In this document: one piece after another, positions 1-8,098 of the stretch | Position numbering within the stretch: position 1 is the stretch's first letter | Layout: every line of letters starts with the position of its first letter | From: Pseudomonadota bacterium | GTDB lineage: Bacteria; Pseudomonadota; Gammaproteobacteria; Halothiobacillales; Halothiobacillaceae | DNA: 43,583 bases | Assembly (NCBI GenBank): GCA_021795795.1 | Contig: JAJYPA010000017.1 | Span: forward strand, 1-43,583 | Direction: 5' to 3' | The notes under the pieces: generated by a model | Seen by the model: the letters and a program-made list of their open reading frames with translations, nothing else | The model's database searches: none | Told to the model about the DNA's origin: nothing | Made by a program: the position numbers and the translations under genes

Positions 1-1218
1 ATCAATCTTTTCTGGCCCCTGCATGTGCACGGGGAATGGCGGAACCGCCAAAGTGGGTGTCAACAGCAAGTCATAGCGCTGCATGAATCGCCACATCTTG
101 TTGTTAATGGCCTTGCGGGTCATAAGAGCGTTCGTGAAGTCTTCCGCCTTCCAGTCCCGACGGATGAAATCAACTAGATGGGGGGTCATTCGGTCGCCAT
201 ACCGGTCCGCCATCTCTCGCAAGCCCTTGAGATCCGATTCGGCAGCGACAATGCCCCAAAACGCGTCGTAGGGATCATCCCAACCAGGATGAGCTTCTTC
301 GACGATACAGCCCAGATCCCGTTCAAAGACCTGCACCGCTTCATCCACGATCTGACGAACACGTGGATCCACTGGTGCGTAGCCCCAATCGGGGCTATAG
401 GCAACCCGCTTCCCGTTAAGATCTCCTTTCAGGGTTTCCATCCAATCGAAGTTCGCGTCAGGCAGCGTATGGCGATCGCGCGGGTCCTGGCCGGCGATAA
501 CCGACATCATCAACGCGCTGTCCGCTACGGTCCGGCTCAACGGACCAATATGCTCCAGGCTTTCCCAACTGGAGACGCCGGGGTAACGCTCATCCTTAGT
601 ACCTGGGTACAAAGGCACGCGCCCCATGGATGCCTTCAGACCGTACAACCCGCAGTGTGCTGCCGGAATTCGTATCGAGCCGCCGCCATCACTTCCGATC
701 GCAAAGGGGCACATACCGCTTGCCACAGCCGCACCCGAACCGGCACTGGAGCCGCCGGGTGTCATGTCGGTATTCCATGGATTACGAGTCGTCTCGAACA
801 CCGGGTTGTGACCGACCCCGCTGTATCCGAATTCCGGCACGTTAGTCTTGCCCAGAATGACGGCTCCTGCCGCGATGAGTCTCTCGACAACGACGTCATC
901 TTCTTCCGGCACAAAATCCTCGTAGGCATATGAACCTGATACCGTCCGAATACCTTTGGTACAGACGAGGTCTTTGATTCCCACCGGAACACCCGCAAGA
1001 GGCCCGACGGGTCGGCCTGCGGCGATATCCTTTTCAATTTGACGTGCCCGATCCAGAGCCAATTCCGGGGTGGGCGTACAGAAGGCGTGCAGTTGGGGTT
1101 CCAACGCCTCCATTTGTGCCAAAGATGCCTCAATCACTTCGACTGGTGACAAACGTTTCTCACGAACCGCCGCAGCAATAGATACTGCGTCCATCTTGCA
1201 AATTTCTTGGCTACTCAC
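1..1218 (-). CDS. Amidase signature family hydrolase (3' end outside the window)
   Basis: Serine amidase that hydrolyses a C-N amide bond; substrate unknown. The minus-strand frame is open from a GTG at 1218 to the window edge (about 406 residues). Reading from the GTG, the amidase-signature triad is visible: K82 in GIKD, cis-Ser S157 in GGSSAGSG, and nucleophile S181 in GGGSIRIP. The GTG is chosen because an AGGAGA ribosome-binding site lies about 7 nt upstream; an in-frame ATG at codon 9 is the alternative. No close upstream gene shares its strand; a decayed transposase lies upstream. In this island an amidase acting on a ureide or carboxylated urea would fit, but the sequence only supports the family. 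Confidence 0.9.
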   Translation of the reverse strand, partial: MSSQEICKMDAVSIAAAVREKRLSPVEVIEASLAQMEALEPQLHAFCTPTPELALDRARQIEKDIAAGRPVGPLAGVPVGIKDLVCTKGIRTVSGSYAYEDFVPEEDDVVVERLIAAGAVILGKTNVPEFGYSGVGHNPVFETTRNPWNTDMTPGGSSAGSGAAVASGMCPFAIGSDGGGSIRIPAAHCGLYGLKASMGRVPLYPGTKDERYPGVSSWESLEHIGPLSRTVADSALMMSVIAGQDPRDRHTLPDANFDWMETLKGDLNGKRVAYSPDWGYAPVDPRVRQIVDEAVQVFERDLGCIVEEAHPGWDDPYDAFWGIVAAESDLKGLREMADRYGDRMTPHLVDFIRRDWKAEDFTNALMTRKAINNKMWRFMQRYDLLLTPTLAVPPFPVHMQGPEKID

Positions 1219-1404
1219 AAATATCTCTCCTCAGTCCATCTGATGCACAATGTAGTTAAGAGGTTGATGAAAAGTGATAACAATCCCCCAGAGTCGTGCC
1301 TGGCATCATCACATTCGCGTGAAATTGTATAGGTTTGATGTATTTTAGCCCCCTATTTGGGATGGGTATCATAGAATTACCGATTTTTATGCGCATTGTT
1401 CCCA

Positions 1405-2324
1405 TCAGCCTGTCCTCCATCGGGAAATCCGAAGCACATTGTAAGCCGCGGCGGCCAGAGTGAAATGCAGATCCACCCGAATATGGATGCAATCCGTCCC
1501 CGGAGGCGAATGCTCATGTGATAACTCTTATGACGGGTTATGCGACCATCAATGGCCAAGCCCCTCTTCTTGCAGGCGACATGGGGGGTAACATTCCGAT
1601 TCCGCAACTCCTGAACGAAACCGCTTCGGTCGTATCCTTCGTCCGCTCCCAGGGTCACCCGCTGGATACCGCCCAACTCGTCCTGCATCAGCACGCGCCC
1701 GAGATACGCTAGGCGCGAGGCCTCGCCATCAATCTTCCTGTGCAATCTGACATCAGGATCTGTCAACGACTCGTGGGTATCTTTGCTACGGCACTGTCTA
1801 CGGAAATCGCCGCCATTACCTGGCGGATTCACATGATCCCTGGGCTGAAATGACGCTTGAGATGCCCATGCTTCGAGTAGCGTGCCATCCACGGAAAAGT
1901 GTTCTTCAGAGAGGAGATTCCTGACACGATCCTGCTCGACCACAGACCACAAGATCTGACGAATCGATTCATGATCCAATAGCCGGCCCCGGTTTTTGGA
2001 AAAGACGGTCTGCACCCAGACCGTGGTCTCCATATCCAAGCCGAAAAACCAGCGGAAGAGCAAATTGTAATTTAGTTGCCTGAACAGTTGCCGTTCGGAG
2101 CGAATGCTGCAGAAAACTTGCAGGAGCAATGCCCGAAGCAGTTGTTCTAGGGGAATAGAGAGGCTCCCGAAACCCGAATAAGCACCCTTAAAGTGCTGAT
2201 TCAGAGCCTCAAGGCGAAGCTCCACGATCACCCGAATAGCGCGGAGGAGCTGATCTTTCCGATCCTGCTGCTCTGGAAACAGATAGCTGAACATATCCCC
2301 CGTCTCCGCCGCGGCGCCTCGCAT
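1405..2324 (-). pseudogene. Decayed IS5-family transposase
   Basis: Remnant of a DDE transposase with the N-terminal DUF772-type domain. The start at 2324 (MRGAAAETG) matches the usual start of this family. The open frame continues upstream to 2438, but that extension is porin-derived sequence and not transposase. Recognisable blocks are LLRALLLQVF, RQLNYNLLFRWF, HFSVDGTLLEAWAS (first Asp) and TLGADEGYD (second Asp). Decay signs: a block of about 30 residues usually present between YLGRVLM and the TLGAD motif is missing; the catalytic Glu position before FGW reads IASIFGW; and the segment between FGW and the C-terminal TLAAAAYN is deleted with a frameshift, so that the tail is in another frame ending at the TGA at 1405. 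It is almost certainly inactive. Confidence 0.8.
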
Positions 2325-2386
2325 ACCCGTCCCCTCCAATCCGTAACTCGCAATACAATAACACGGATTTCTTCCGCAGCCTCCTA
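1405..2386 (-). mobile_element. IS5-family insertion sequence remnant
   Basis: The element lies inside a porin gene. The upstream junction is sharp: porin-homologous sequence stops at 2384-2387 (ctaa), where the intact porin gene reads ctag at 40210-40213, a YTAR tetranucleotide typical of IS5-group targets. The terminal bases on this side begin GAGGCTGCGGAAG on the minus strand. I could not find a matching inverted repeat at the other end, so that end is lost or too decayed; the left coordinate is the end of the transposase remnant. Confidence 0.6.
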
Positions 2387-2693
2387 AATTTGGATTGGAT
2401 GCGCGCGTTCCCAGTCCGCTCTGGCCTATTAGCTCCACCGCCGCTCGAAATCCATCAATTTACGGCGCACCAAGAGATAAGCTGCCTTCAATCGTTAGAA
2501 TATATTGAAATATGATGAAAAGAAGTGGCGGATACTCTTCCAGTCATATGCGGACACAAATGCTTATATTTCCGCATGCTTTAGTCATGAAGACTCTAGT
2601 TTTGCGTAATTTCAGGGGTGCGTCGGTACTCAAAGAGGCTGCTGCGATGACTAACAATGACAGAGCGCAATTATTGGGATGAGGGGTAAACAT
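2385..2693 (-). pseudogene. Porin pseudogene, 5' fragment (paralogue of 39251-40519)
   Basis: N-terminal quarter of an OprD-like porin. The ATG at 2693 opens MFTPHPNNCALS, against MSTPRPNKCALS in the intact gene, and the signal-peptide region aligns through STDAP/STAAP. After that the frame is broken by indels and stops, yet the DNA still matches the intact gene, including a shared tgtccgcatatgactgga and the block coding GQSGLGTRASNPNL. It then ends at the IS junction. A weak continuation may exist beyond the IS: minus-strand sequence near 1300-1385 encodes GNSMIPIPNRGL, reminiscent of the intact gene's GYRILPITFEGV, but I would not call that homology proven. Confidence 0.85.
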
Positions 2694-2750
2694 TGGCTTT
2701 TCTCCTTAAACGTATACGTCTTATGCACTATACAAAATCACTGGTTGTAC

Positions 2751-2768
2751 GAGAATCTCTAATTTCTC
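2751..2768. promoter_or_regulatory. Conserved inverted repeat upstream of porin pseudogene
   Basis: GAGAATCTCTAATTTCTC has GAGAA/TTCTC arms and lies about 60 nt upstream of the dead porin start. The same 18 bases occur at 40579-40596 upstream of the intact porin. The surrounding 30 or so bases are almost identical in the two copies, more so than the coding parts. It could be an operator or a promoter element; no regulator is known from sequence. Confidence 0.4.
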
Positions 2769-2885
2769 ACCTATCTGTTGTGGAAAACACATCGCAAGAG
2801 CCTACCTCCTTCCCAACTCAAGAAGGCCGCATGGCGCAGCCATTCAGTCCGAGCAACCGGCATCCACTCGCCTGCGTCTCTGGCA

Positions 2886-2945
2886 GGTTTCGGAAAATCT
2901 CCAGAGCATGTAGCCGACGCACGTCGTTTGGGGCAATTTGCCCAG
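2886..2945 (-). pseudogene. Remnant of the 3' end of a 2OG-Fe(II) oxygenase gene
   Basis: Minus-strand sequence encodes CVGYMLWRFSET, matching the C-terminal CLDYMLWRFSETY of the intact oxygenase at 40707-41642. About 40 of the first 45 bases (2886-2930) are identical to the intact gene's end. It sits upstream of the dead porin exactly as the intact oxygenase sits upstream of the intact porin. No further coding match was found upstream, so only the tail survives. Confidence 0.7.
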
Positions 2946-3206
2946 ATACCCTTGGGCCCCGACCTGCACCGCTTCCAACCCCGCTGAGTCGACTGTCTAC
3001 CCTAATCTCAACCATGCAGTAGACCATCTCGGCGTATAATCTGGCCGGAGGGAAGAACTTCGGTCAATGGTCGCTTCGAGATGAGTAGGGTTTTAAATGC
3101 ATCATTTTGAGTCATCTTCCCTGGAAATGTGCTGCGTGATGCAGGGATGTAGTGTGGACGCAGTAGCATTCATTCGGAGCGCAGTTACAAAAGGGTTTAT
3201 GGCTCC

Positions 3207-4007
3207 TTAAAGGGCACTCAACAGCTTGTCGGACGAGGAGACGAATCCGAAGCAGTTCTTGACGTTCCACAAGGTAGCATCGGTGCAGTAATCCGGAGAT
3301 GTCGTCGCACAGCAGTCCTCAAGCAGAACGCATCCGTAGCCCAGGAAATTGGCATCCTGCAGGGTGCACATGACGCACTGATCGATGTTCACTCCTGCGA
3401 ATAGTAGGGTCCGGAGATTCAGGTTGCGCAAAATGCTATCTAAAGGCGTATCCCAGAACCCGCTGATGCGGTGCTTGTCGACTCGGATGTCCTGCGGGTC
3501 GATGGGCAGTTCATCCACCACGGCTGCCGCCCAGGAGTCTTTCTCAAGGACGTGCTCGCCATTGGCAGGTAGCGCATCGCCGAGGCCGAGCATTTCGCCG
3601 TCGGGTGAATACAGATGGAGTTGATTCGGCGCCATGTTCAGCAGGTCGGGGCGATTTCCCCAGTTCAGCCAGATGATTGGCACTTGAAGCTTGCGCAGCT
3701 CAGGGTTGAGGCGCGCCAAGGGATCGATCGGGCTACGGTTAGGTGTGACATCGCCGCCAATTGCATCTACCCAGCCGTTTTTGGCGCAGAAATCGTTCTG
3801 CATATCAATGATGAGCAGCCCCGTCTGATTCAGATCGCAGATGACGTCCTGTGGCTCCGCGGACAGAGTGATTTTTCGTGCAGTTATCGGATCCATCGTC
3901 ATATCGACGATCTCTTTGTCGACCTTCCAGTAATAGCCGCGTGACGAGCCCAAGGCATGCCGGCCTTCGACCGTCATTTTTGGGCGTTGGGCACGATTAA
4001 ATGACAT
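3207..4007 (-). CDS. Isochorismatase-fold cysteine hydrolase with N-terminal extension
   Basis: Cytosolic cysteine hydrolase of the isochorismatase/nicotinamidase/ureidoacrylate-amidohydrolase superfamily, 266 residues. The catalytic triad is visible: D68 in LIIDMQNDF, K178 in VDKHRISGF and C211 in NIDQCVMCT. The protein carries about 55 residues ahead of the core fold, longer than the two paralogues at 7.4-8.8 kb, and it lacks their DKPGKG and [10 protein letters not shown] signatures. It therefore belongs to another subfamily and probably has another substrate. The ATG at 4007 has AGGAGA 6 nt upstream. It stands 250 nt from the next gene, so it probably has its own promoter. A ureido-acid or small amide substrate fits the context, but the exact reaction is unknown. 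Confidence 0.88.
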   Translation of the reverse strand: MSFNRAQRPKMTVEGRHALGSSRGYYWKVDKEIVDMTMDPITARKITLSAEPQDVICDLNQTGLLIIDMQNDFCAKNGWVDAIGGDVTPNRSPIDPLARLNPELRKLQVPIIWLNWGNRPDLLNMAPNQLHLYSPDGEMLGLGDALPANGEHVLEKDSWAAAVVDELPIDPQDIRVDKHRISGFWDTPLDSILRNLNLRTLLFAGVNIDQCVMCTLQDANFLGYGCVLLEDCCATTSPDYCTDATLWNVKNCFGFVSSSDKLLSAL

Positions 4008-4152
4008 GACTATTCTCCTGTTTAGATGGAATTGGTCTCAGAGGAATCAAAAAGCTGCGCAATGAGGCGAGATGTAGCAATGGGTTAGAAATCGTCGCCC
4101 ACATGACCGATCGGCGACATGCCAGACTACTGGCGCGGACGCAGCACCATCT

Positions 4153-4170
4153 AATCTGCCCAAGCAGATT
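4153..4170. terminator. Stem-loop in the YoaK/hydrolase intergenic region
   Basis: AATCTGC CCAA GCAGATT is a perfect 7-bp inverted repeat with a 4-nt loop, lying between the end of the DUF1275 gene (4259) and the hydrolase start (4007). It has no T-run on either side, so it is a weak candidate terminator or an operator. The rest of 4008-4258 shows nothing else I can support. Confidence 0.3.
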
Positions 4171-4258
4171 CCGCCCCCTACCTTTACTTTTCGTAAATCT
4201 ATCCGTTTTACCAGAGTTATTCTTGCCATTGGTAAGTCGGATCTTTAAGAACCCGTGG

Positions 4259-4987
4259 TTAATAATATACGTTGTCATACCGGCCAAGTATCCACACCAC
4301 GATCAGGGTGAGCCAGGGCAAATTGACCGCCCAGGCCGGGCTGAGCCAGAGCAGCGTGGCAAAGAGGACCGCACCACCCGCATAGGCCAGGAGAGCCGCC
4401 ACCTGTTGCAGGGTCATCCAGCTGGGGCGTTGCCGCTGCTGTACAGCCCGGGTCAGACTGATCAGAATGCTGGTGAGGGTGTTGGTGAATACGACCGATG
4501 GCACGCCAGCCACATTGATGTGCCGTGCTAGTACGCTCTGTACGCCCATAGCCGCAGCAGAGGCCAAGATCATCACCGCCAGCTGCCCGCCTCCGGTGGG
4601 AAAACCCCAAAGCCACCAGCCCCCGGCGAAAACCAGGAGCCCAACCAGTTCCAGGAGGAGGATGCGCTCGCCCTGCCAGAAGGGACGTTCTGCTAAGGCG
4701 CTGGCGACGATTACGCCAAGCACGAAGCCGAGGAGGGCAAAGAGGGAATGGGTGGCCAGGGCGAGCCGTCCCTGCCCCAAGGCAAGCCCCAAGAGCGCAA
4801 GATTGCCCGTCATGGCCGAGGTAAAGACGTCGTGGAAACGCAGAAATGCCGTCACATCTGCCGCGGCGGCGATGGCGGAAAGCAGCTGAATACGAAGATC
4901 GGCGCGCACAAAACCGGCAGGCACGGCGCTATTCACAGGAACGCACACTAAATGAGGAAATGAGACCATAGTGATCGTGTACAACAT
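4259..4987 (-). CDS. YoaK/DUF1275 family membrane protein
   Basis: Integral membrane protein of 242 residues with about six hydrophobic segments. The family marker FTSAMTGNLALLGLALG near residues 55-70 and the SVVFTNTLTSILI block near 165-180 identify the YoaK (DUF1275) family, whose function is not established. The start at 4987 is the first ATG; an ATG at codon 7 is also possible because no strong ribosome-binding site precedes either. It follows cynS by about 115 nt on the same strand. It might move a product of the upstream pathway, but that is only a guess from position. Confidence 0.8.
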   Translation of the reverse strand: MLYTITMVSFPHLVCVPVNSAVPAGFVRADLRIQLLSAIAAAADVTAFLRFHDVFTSAMTGNLALLGLALGQGRLALATHSLFALLGFVLGVIVASALAERPFWQGERILLLELVGLLVFAGGWWLWGFPTGGGQLAVMILASAAAMGVQSVLARHINVAGVPSVVFTNTLTSILISLTRAVQQRQRPSWMTLQQVAALLAYAGGAVLFATLLWLSPAWAVNLPWLTLIVVWILGRYDNVYY

Positions 4988-5103
4988 GCGCCGTTTGGTC
5001 TTTTTGGCGGGATAATAGTGCCCAAACGTCCGGGTTATCCGACGATAGGAGTTGTTCTAGGTTCCGCCAAGCATTTGTCTCTGTTGCGTACACGTTGGTC
5101 TAC

Positions 5104-5547
5104 CTAGTAAATCTTGTACGGCAGAAACTTGCCCGACATCACGATATGTACGCGGTCGCCCTTGGGGTCGGGCTCGCGGGTGAGGTCCATCTTGAAGTCG
5201 ATGGCGCTCATGATGCCGTCGCCGAATTCTTCGTGGATGAGTTCCTTGAACGTCGTGCCGTAGACGTTGACCAGTTCGTAGAAGCGGTAGATCAGCGGGT
5301 CGGTGGGCACGGCGGTGGGCAGCGAGCCCTTGTAGGGCACGGTCTGCAACAGCCTGACCGCCATGGCGTCGAGGTCGAACAGCTTGCCGACCACTTCGGC
5401 CTGTTCGGCGGTAAAGGCCATCTGGCCGAGGCAGGCTGCGGTCACCCACTCCTTGCTCTGCCCCACGGCCTGGGCCACTTCGGCCCAGGAGATGCCCTTG
5501 GCGATGCGGGCGGCGATGAGGGCTTCGGTAACGTCGTTGCGGGTCAT
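5104..5547 (-). CDS. cynS: Cyanate hydratase (cyanase)
   Basis: Converts cyanate plus bicarbonate to carbamate and CO2, releasing ammonia; the family forms a cytosolic decamer. The protein is 147 residues against about 156 in E. coli. It has an N-terminal helical DNA-binding-like domain and the C-terminal catalytic domain with RFYELVNVYGTTFKELIHEEFGDG. The expected active-site residues are present: R88, E91 and S114. It lies 46 nt after atzF on the same strand, which suggests that cyanate from carbamoyl or triazine breakdown is removed with allophanate. The gene and atzF share a high G+C content unlike flanking genes, so the pair may have arrived together. The usual cynS partners cynT and cynX/cynR are not adjacent. 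Confidence 0.96.
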   Translation of the reverse strand: MTRNDVTEALIAARIAKGISWAEVAQAVGQSKEWVTAACLGQMAFTAEQAEVVGKLFDLDAMAVRLLQTVPYKGSLPTAVPTDPLIYRFYELVNVYGTTFKELIHEEFGDGIMSAIDFKMDLTREPDPKGDRVHIVMSGKFLPYKIY

Positions 5548-5593
5548 GTCGGATGCTCCGGTTCAGTTGAGGGATGAAACGTGCGCGCGAGTC

Positions 5594-7387
5594 TCAGGCC
5601 GCGGCCAGATAGGCGCGCCAGCCGCCGAGAGCGGTGATGTCGCGCGCGCCGTCGAGACCGGCGGGCTCGCAAAGAAAGCCGGCGACGCTGCTGCCGTCGG
5701 CCAGGGTCACGCTGCCGATGCCCAGGGGGGCGGGGATGGCGGCGACGAAGCTGCCGAATGCTGCTGCAGAGAGTTCCCACACTTCGCAGGCGATGGCGGC
5801 GCCACCTGCGGCTACGCGGATCAGCCCCGGGCGCTTGCCGTCGGCCAGAGCGTAGAACCTGTAGACCGGCGCGGTGCGGGTAGCGGCAACCAGGCGGGCG
5901 CAGCGCGAAGTCAGCTGGTGGTTGAGCGGCAGACCGCTCAGGTGGGCGCCGACCACGGCGAGCCGCACCTGGCCGCTGCCGACCGGCGCGGACGCTTCGG
6001 GATCGGCGGGCGCAGGCGCAGCTTCTGCGGTGCCACAAGGCGCGGCGCGGCTGGCCTGCCAGCGCTCGGCCAGGTGCAGCAGCGGCACATCCTGATGCGC
6101 GGGGGCGAACAGGGTGACGCCCAGCGGCAGGCCGTCTTGCCGAAAGCCGCCGGGCACGGCGATGGCGGCGTAGTCCAGCAGGTTCATGAAATTGGTGTAG
6201 AGGCCCAGATTGGTGTTGAGTTGGATCGGATCGGCCAGCATCTGGGCGCGGGTGTAGATGGTGCCCGCCGTGGGCGTGACGATGCAGTCCACCGTGTTCC
6301 ACACCGGCACGCAGATGCGCTGCAGCGCGCGCAGCTTGTATTGCGCGGCGAAGGCGTCGGCCGCCAGCGGCTTGGCGCCGCCGAAGGTGATGTCGCGCGT
6401 CACCGGGAACAGGGCCTCCGGCTTGGCGTCGATGAAGTCGCGGATGGCCTGATAGCGTTCGGCCACCCAGGGGCCGCCGTACAGCAAACGGGCGGTGTCG
6501 AGGAAGGGCGCGAAGTCGATCGGCACGGCCTCGCCGCCGAGCGACTCCAGCCTCGCGACGCCCTCGCGGAAGATGCGCTCAGATTCCACGTCGCCGAAGA
6601 ACTCCAGGTCCTTGTCCATCGGCACGCCGAAGCGGAAGGTCGTTGCGCGACCGAAGTCGAAACCGTAGGACTCGGCAGCGCGGGAGTAGGGATCGGCGCA
6701 ATCTTCGGCGGCGGCCACCGCGAGAACGCGCTGCGCATCGGGCGCGGACAGGGCGAAGATGGAGACCACGTCCAAGGAGCGGCAGGCCGGCACCACGCCG
6801 GTCGTCGACAGCAGGCCGCAGGTGGGTTTGAGGCCGATCAGGTTGTTGAAGGCCGCGGGCACGCGGCCCGAGCCGGCGGTATCGGTGCCGAGCGAAAAGC
6901 TGGCGAGGCCGAGCGCCACCGCCACCGCTGAACCTGAGCTCGAGCCGCCCGAAATGAAGTCAGGGTTGAAGGCGTTGCAGCAGGCGCCGTAGGGCGAGCG
7001 CGTGCCGTTGAGCCCGGTGGCGAACTGGTCGAGGTTGGTCTTGCCCAGGGCGATGGCTCCGGCCGCCTCCAGTCGCGCCACGACGTTGGCCGAGACCTCG
7101 GGGGTGTAGGCGTAGTCCGGGCAGGCGCAGGTGGTGGGTACTCCGGCGAGATCGATGTTGTCCTTCACCGCGAAGGGCACGCCGAACAGGGGCAGGCCGT
7201 CCATACCTTGCGCTTCCAGCGCCTTGGCACGGGCGTGCAGCCACGCGGCATCGGGCGGGGTGATCCAGATCGCATGGTCGGGAACCTGCGCGGCGCGCTC
7301 CAGCAGCGCGTCTATCAACGCGGTGGGTGTCAGACTGCCGTCGCGGTACGCGGCATGCAGGGCGGGGATGGTGAGGCTACTGGTCAT
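5594..7387 (-). CDS. atzF: Allophanate hydrolase
   Basis: Hydrolyses allophanate to two ammonia and two CO2, the last step of biuret and cyanuric acid use. At 597 residues it is close to AtzF (about 605). Residues 1-450 form the amidase-signature domain with K75 (FAVKDN), cis-Ser S149 (GGSSSGS) and nucleophile S173 (TAGSGRVP). From about 475 to the end lies the AtzF-type C-terminal domain, seen from RLAVVGAHLSGLPLN through PVYRFYAL to GFLCEP. The start overlaps the stop of the preceding hydrolase (ATGA), so the two are translationally coupled. No urea carboxylase is present in the window, so its allophanate should come from biuret or carboxybiuret and not from urea. G+C is visibly much higher than in the genes before it. 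Confidence 0.96.
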   Translation of the reverse strand: MTSSLTIPALHAAYRDGSLTPTALIDALLERAAQVPDHAIWITPPDAAWLHARAKALEAQGMDGLPLFGVPFAVKDNIDLAGVPTTCACPDYAYTPEVSANVVARLEAAGAIALGKTNLDQFATGLNGTRSPYGACCNAFNPDFISGGSSSGSAVAVALGLASFSLGTDTAGSGRVPAAFNNLIGLKPTCGLLSTTGVVPACRSLDVVSIFALSAPDAQRVLAVAAAEDCADPYSRAAESYGFDFGRATTFRFGVPMDKDLEFFGDVESERIFREGVARLESLGGEAVPIDFAPFLDTARLLYGGPWVAERYQAIRDFIDAKPEALFPVTRDITFGGAKPLAADAFAAQYKLRALQRICVPVWNTVDCIVTPTAGTIYTRAQMLADPIQLNTNLGLYTNFMNLLDYAAIAVPGGFRQDGLPLGVTLFAPAHQDVPLLHLAERWQASRAAPCGTAEAAPAPADPEASAPVGSGQVRLAVVGAHLSGLPLNHQLTSRCARLVAATRTAPVYRFYALADGKRPGLIRVAAGGAAIACEVWELSAAAFGSFVAAIPAPLGIGSVTLADGSSVAGFLCEPAGLDGARDITALGGWRAYLAAA

Positions 7388-8070
7388 GATAATCTCCGGC
7401 AGGGCGTCTGCAGCGCCCGTTCAACATCCTTTATTGACGCAGTCCATCCTACAATAGCGTTTTGCGCACGAATCATCGCCAATGTCGCCTGTTTGAATTC
7501 AGGAAAATAGCTCTCCGTCGCTTCCTCAACCAGCAGGCATTCATAACCGCGATCATTGGCCTCCCGCATCGTGGTTTGGACACACACCTCAGTCGTGACA
7601 CCCGCAATAATCAAATGCGAGATATCAAAAGCAGTCAATATTTCTCCTAGCTTAGTCCCGAAGAACGCTCCCTTACCTGGCTTGTCCAACACAATTTCGT
7701 CAGATATAGGACAACACTCGGGTACAATCTCAGTACCAAGCTCACCGCTGATGAGGATACGCCCCATAGGCCCAGCATCCCCAATCCGAAGTATTGGATC
7801 TCCTCGAGACCGTTTGGCCGGTGGACAATCTCCAAGGTCAGGGCGGTGTGCTTCGCGGGTATGGATAATCGGCATATGAAGGGATCGAAATAATGTAAGT
7901 AGTCGCGCGCAGCCAATAATCGCAGGCCTCAACATCGTGACGTCATTTCCTAAACTTGCCCCAAACCCATCCGCCTCAAGGAAGTCTCGTTGCATATCGA
8001 TGAGTATCAAGGCCGCACGCTCAGCGTCCATAAGATATGGGAACGGTCTTGCGTCTATTTCCACAAACAT
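7384..8070 (-). CDS. Isochorismatase-fold hydrolase, biuret-hydrolase-like paralogue
   Basis: Cysteine hydrolase of 228 residues. Triad: D25 (LIDMQRDF), K130 (LDKPGKGAF) and C163 ([19 protein letters not shown]). It shares the DKPGKG and [15 protein letters not shown] signatures with biuH next door but differs in other active-site surroundings (RIGDAGPMGR in place of [10 protein letters not shown]), so a related but different ureido substrate is plausible. The ATG at 8070 gives the family's usual N-terminus; no strong ribosome-binding site is seen, and it starts 28 nt after the biuH stop, so coupling is likely. An in-frame upstream start would run into biuH and adds no conserved sequence. Confidence 0.88.
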   Translation of the reverse strand: MFVEIDARPFPYLMDAERAALILIDMQRDFLEADGFGASLGNDVTMLRPAIIGCARLLTLFRSLHMPIIHTREAHRPDLGDCPPAKRSRGDPILRIGDAGPMGRILISGELGTEIVPECCPISDEIVLDKPGKGAFFGTKLGEILTAFDISHLIIAGVTTEVCVQTTMREANDRGYECLLVEEATESYFPEFKQATLAMIRAQNAIVGWTASIKDVERALQTPCRRLS

Positions 8071-8098
8071 TATTAATATTCCATTAATCAACGGCCAC

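Larger units (their letters stand above)
2694..3206. other. Stretch with no intact gene
   Basis: About 510 bases holding the upstream region of the dead porin and the oxygenase tail described separately, then roughly 260 bases (2946-3206) in which I recognise nothing. Short open frames here are shadows of the remnants. No convincing terminator hairpin was found after the isochorismatase gene that ends at 3207. Confidence 0.6.

Noticed and set aside
178..933. 251-residue plus-strand open frame
   Set aside because: Antisense to the amidase, whose minus frame carries the full catalytic triad.
5363..6931. 522-residue plus-strand open frame
   Set aside because: Lies antisense to atzF and cynS in G+C-rich DNA; Ala/Gly/Arg-rich with no domain. 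A shadow frame.
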